DNA of 6,967 nt from Moraxellaceae bacterium UBA2032 (lineage in GTDB: Bacteria; Pseudomonadota; Gammaproteobacteria; Pseudomonadales; Moraxellaceae), in NCBI GenBank assembly GCA_002333125.1, contig DDBM01000045.1, positions 1 to 6,967 of the forward strand. Reading direction: 5' to 3'. Positions 6,735-6,967 of the stretch are shown here, in pieces; position 1 is the stretch's first letter, and each line of letters begins with the position of its first letter. A program made the position numbers and the translations under genes. The notes beneath the pieces were generated by a model. It was not told the DNA's origin. It did not search any database and saw nothing but the letters and a program-made list of their open reading frames with translations.

Positions 6735-6967
6735 ATGATTCGTCTCGAAGATTATGTGCGCCGTACCCTATTAGCCTGCGTTTATGATGTAGCCAAAGAA
6801 ACACCTTTAGAAGAAGCGCGTTTTTTATCACGTCGCCTCAAAAATAAAGTCTTGCTTAAACGCGAAGATTTACAGCCTGTTTTTTCTTTTAAAATTCGCG
6901 GTGCTTACAACAAAGTTGCTCAATTAACGGCTGAAGAAAAAGCCAAAGGTGTGATTTGTGCCTCGGC
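6735..6967 (+). CDS. ilvA: Threonine dehydratase, biosynthetic (partial, 3' end beyond the window)
   Basis: IlvA is the PLP-dependent enzyme that deaminates threonine to 2-oxobutanoate, the committed step of isoleucine synthesis. Only the first 77 codons are present. They contain [18 protein letters not shown] (42-59), in which Lys53 is the expected Schiff-base lysine, followed by the start of the ICAS(A)GN region (74 on). This N-terminal part follows E. coli IlvA closely but starts about nine residues later. The regulatory ACT-like C-terminus that separates biosynthetic IlvA from catabolic TdcB lies outside the window, so the biosynthetic call rests on the N-terminal similarity and the rpiA-ilvA pairing. 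The ATG has no strong Shine-Dalgarno, only A-rich sequence upstream. An in-frame TTG at 6714 is a less likely alternative. Confidence 0.93.
   Translation, partial: MIRLEDYVRRTLLACVYDVAKETPLEEARFLSRRLKNKVLLKREDLQPVFSFKIRGAYNKVAQLTAEEKAKGVICAS

Overview
The window looks like ordinary chromosomal DNA of a moderately AT-rich gammaproteobacterium. Three things point there: a full-length HrpA of the E. coli type, an RpiA whose active-site numbering matches the E. coli enzyme exactly, and rpiA lying divergently from a biosynthetic ilvA, an arrangement also known from pseudomonads. The two short inverted-repeat elements and the base composition would suit a Thiotrichales/Beggiatoa-like organism, but that placement is only a guess. 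No phage, plasmid, defence, CRISPR, rRNA or tRNA feature was seen.

Layout from left to right: (1) 1-446, minus strand, the 5' part of an exported patatin-like phospholipase that runs off the left edge. (2) 447-606, an intergenic region holding a 70-bp REP/MITE-like palindrome (472-541) and a strong intrinsic terminator (553-582). (3) 607-1728, minus, a stand-alone 373-residue beta-ketoacyl-ACP synthase III with an intact Cys-His-Asn triad. (4) 1729-1895, an intergenic region with a 16-bp perfect palindrome and a tentative promoter. (5) 1896-5783, minus, hrpA, a DEAH-box RNA helicase. (6) 5784-5871, a short gap with a tentative hrpA promoter. (7) 5872-6534, minus, rpiA. (8) 6535-6734, the divergent control region, containing a 98-bp MITE-like element, a consensus -10 box facing rpiA, a sigma70-like promoter facing ilvA and a 17-nt dyad between them. 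(9) 6735-6967, plus, the first 77 codons of ilvA.

The genes do not form one pathway. RpiA (pentose phosphate pathway), IlvA (first step of isoleucine synthesis), HrpA (RNA helicase linked to ribosome rescue), a KAS III condensing enzyme and a patatin lipase are mostly housekeeping functions. The last two both handle acyl groups, but the terminator between them suggests separate transcription.

I found no undescribed multi-gene system. The observations most worth a second look are in the non-coding DNA. Two unrelated short palindromic elements sit about 10-12 bp upstream of Shine-Dalgarno sequences (rpiA and the patatin gene), so each probably forms a structured 5' leader. A compact dyad also sits where it could control both rpiA and ilvA.
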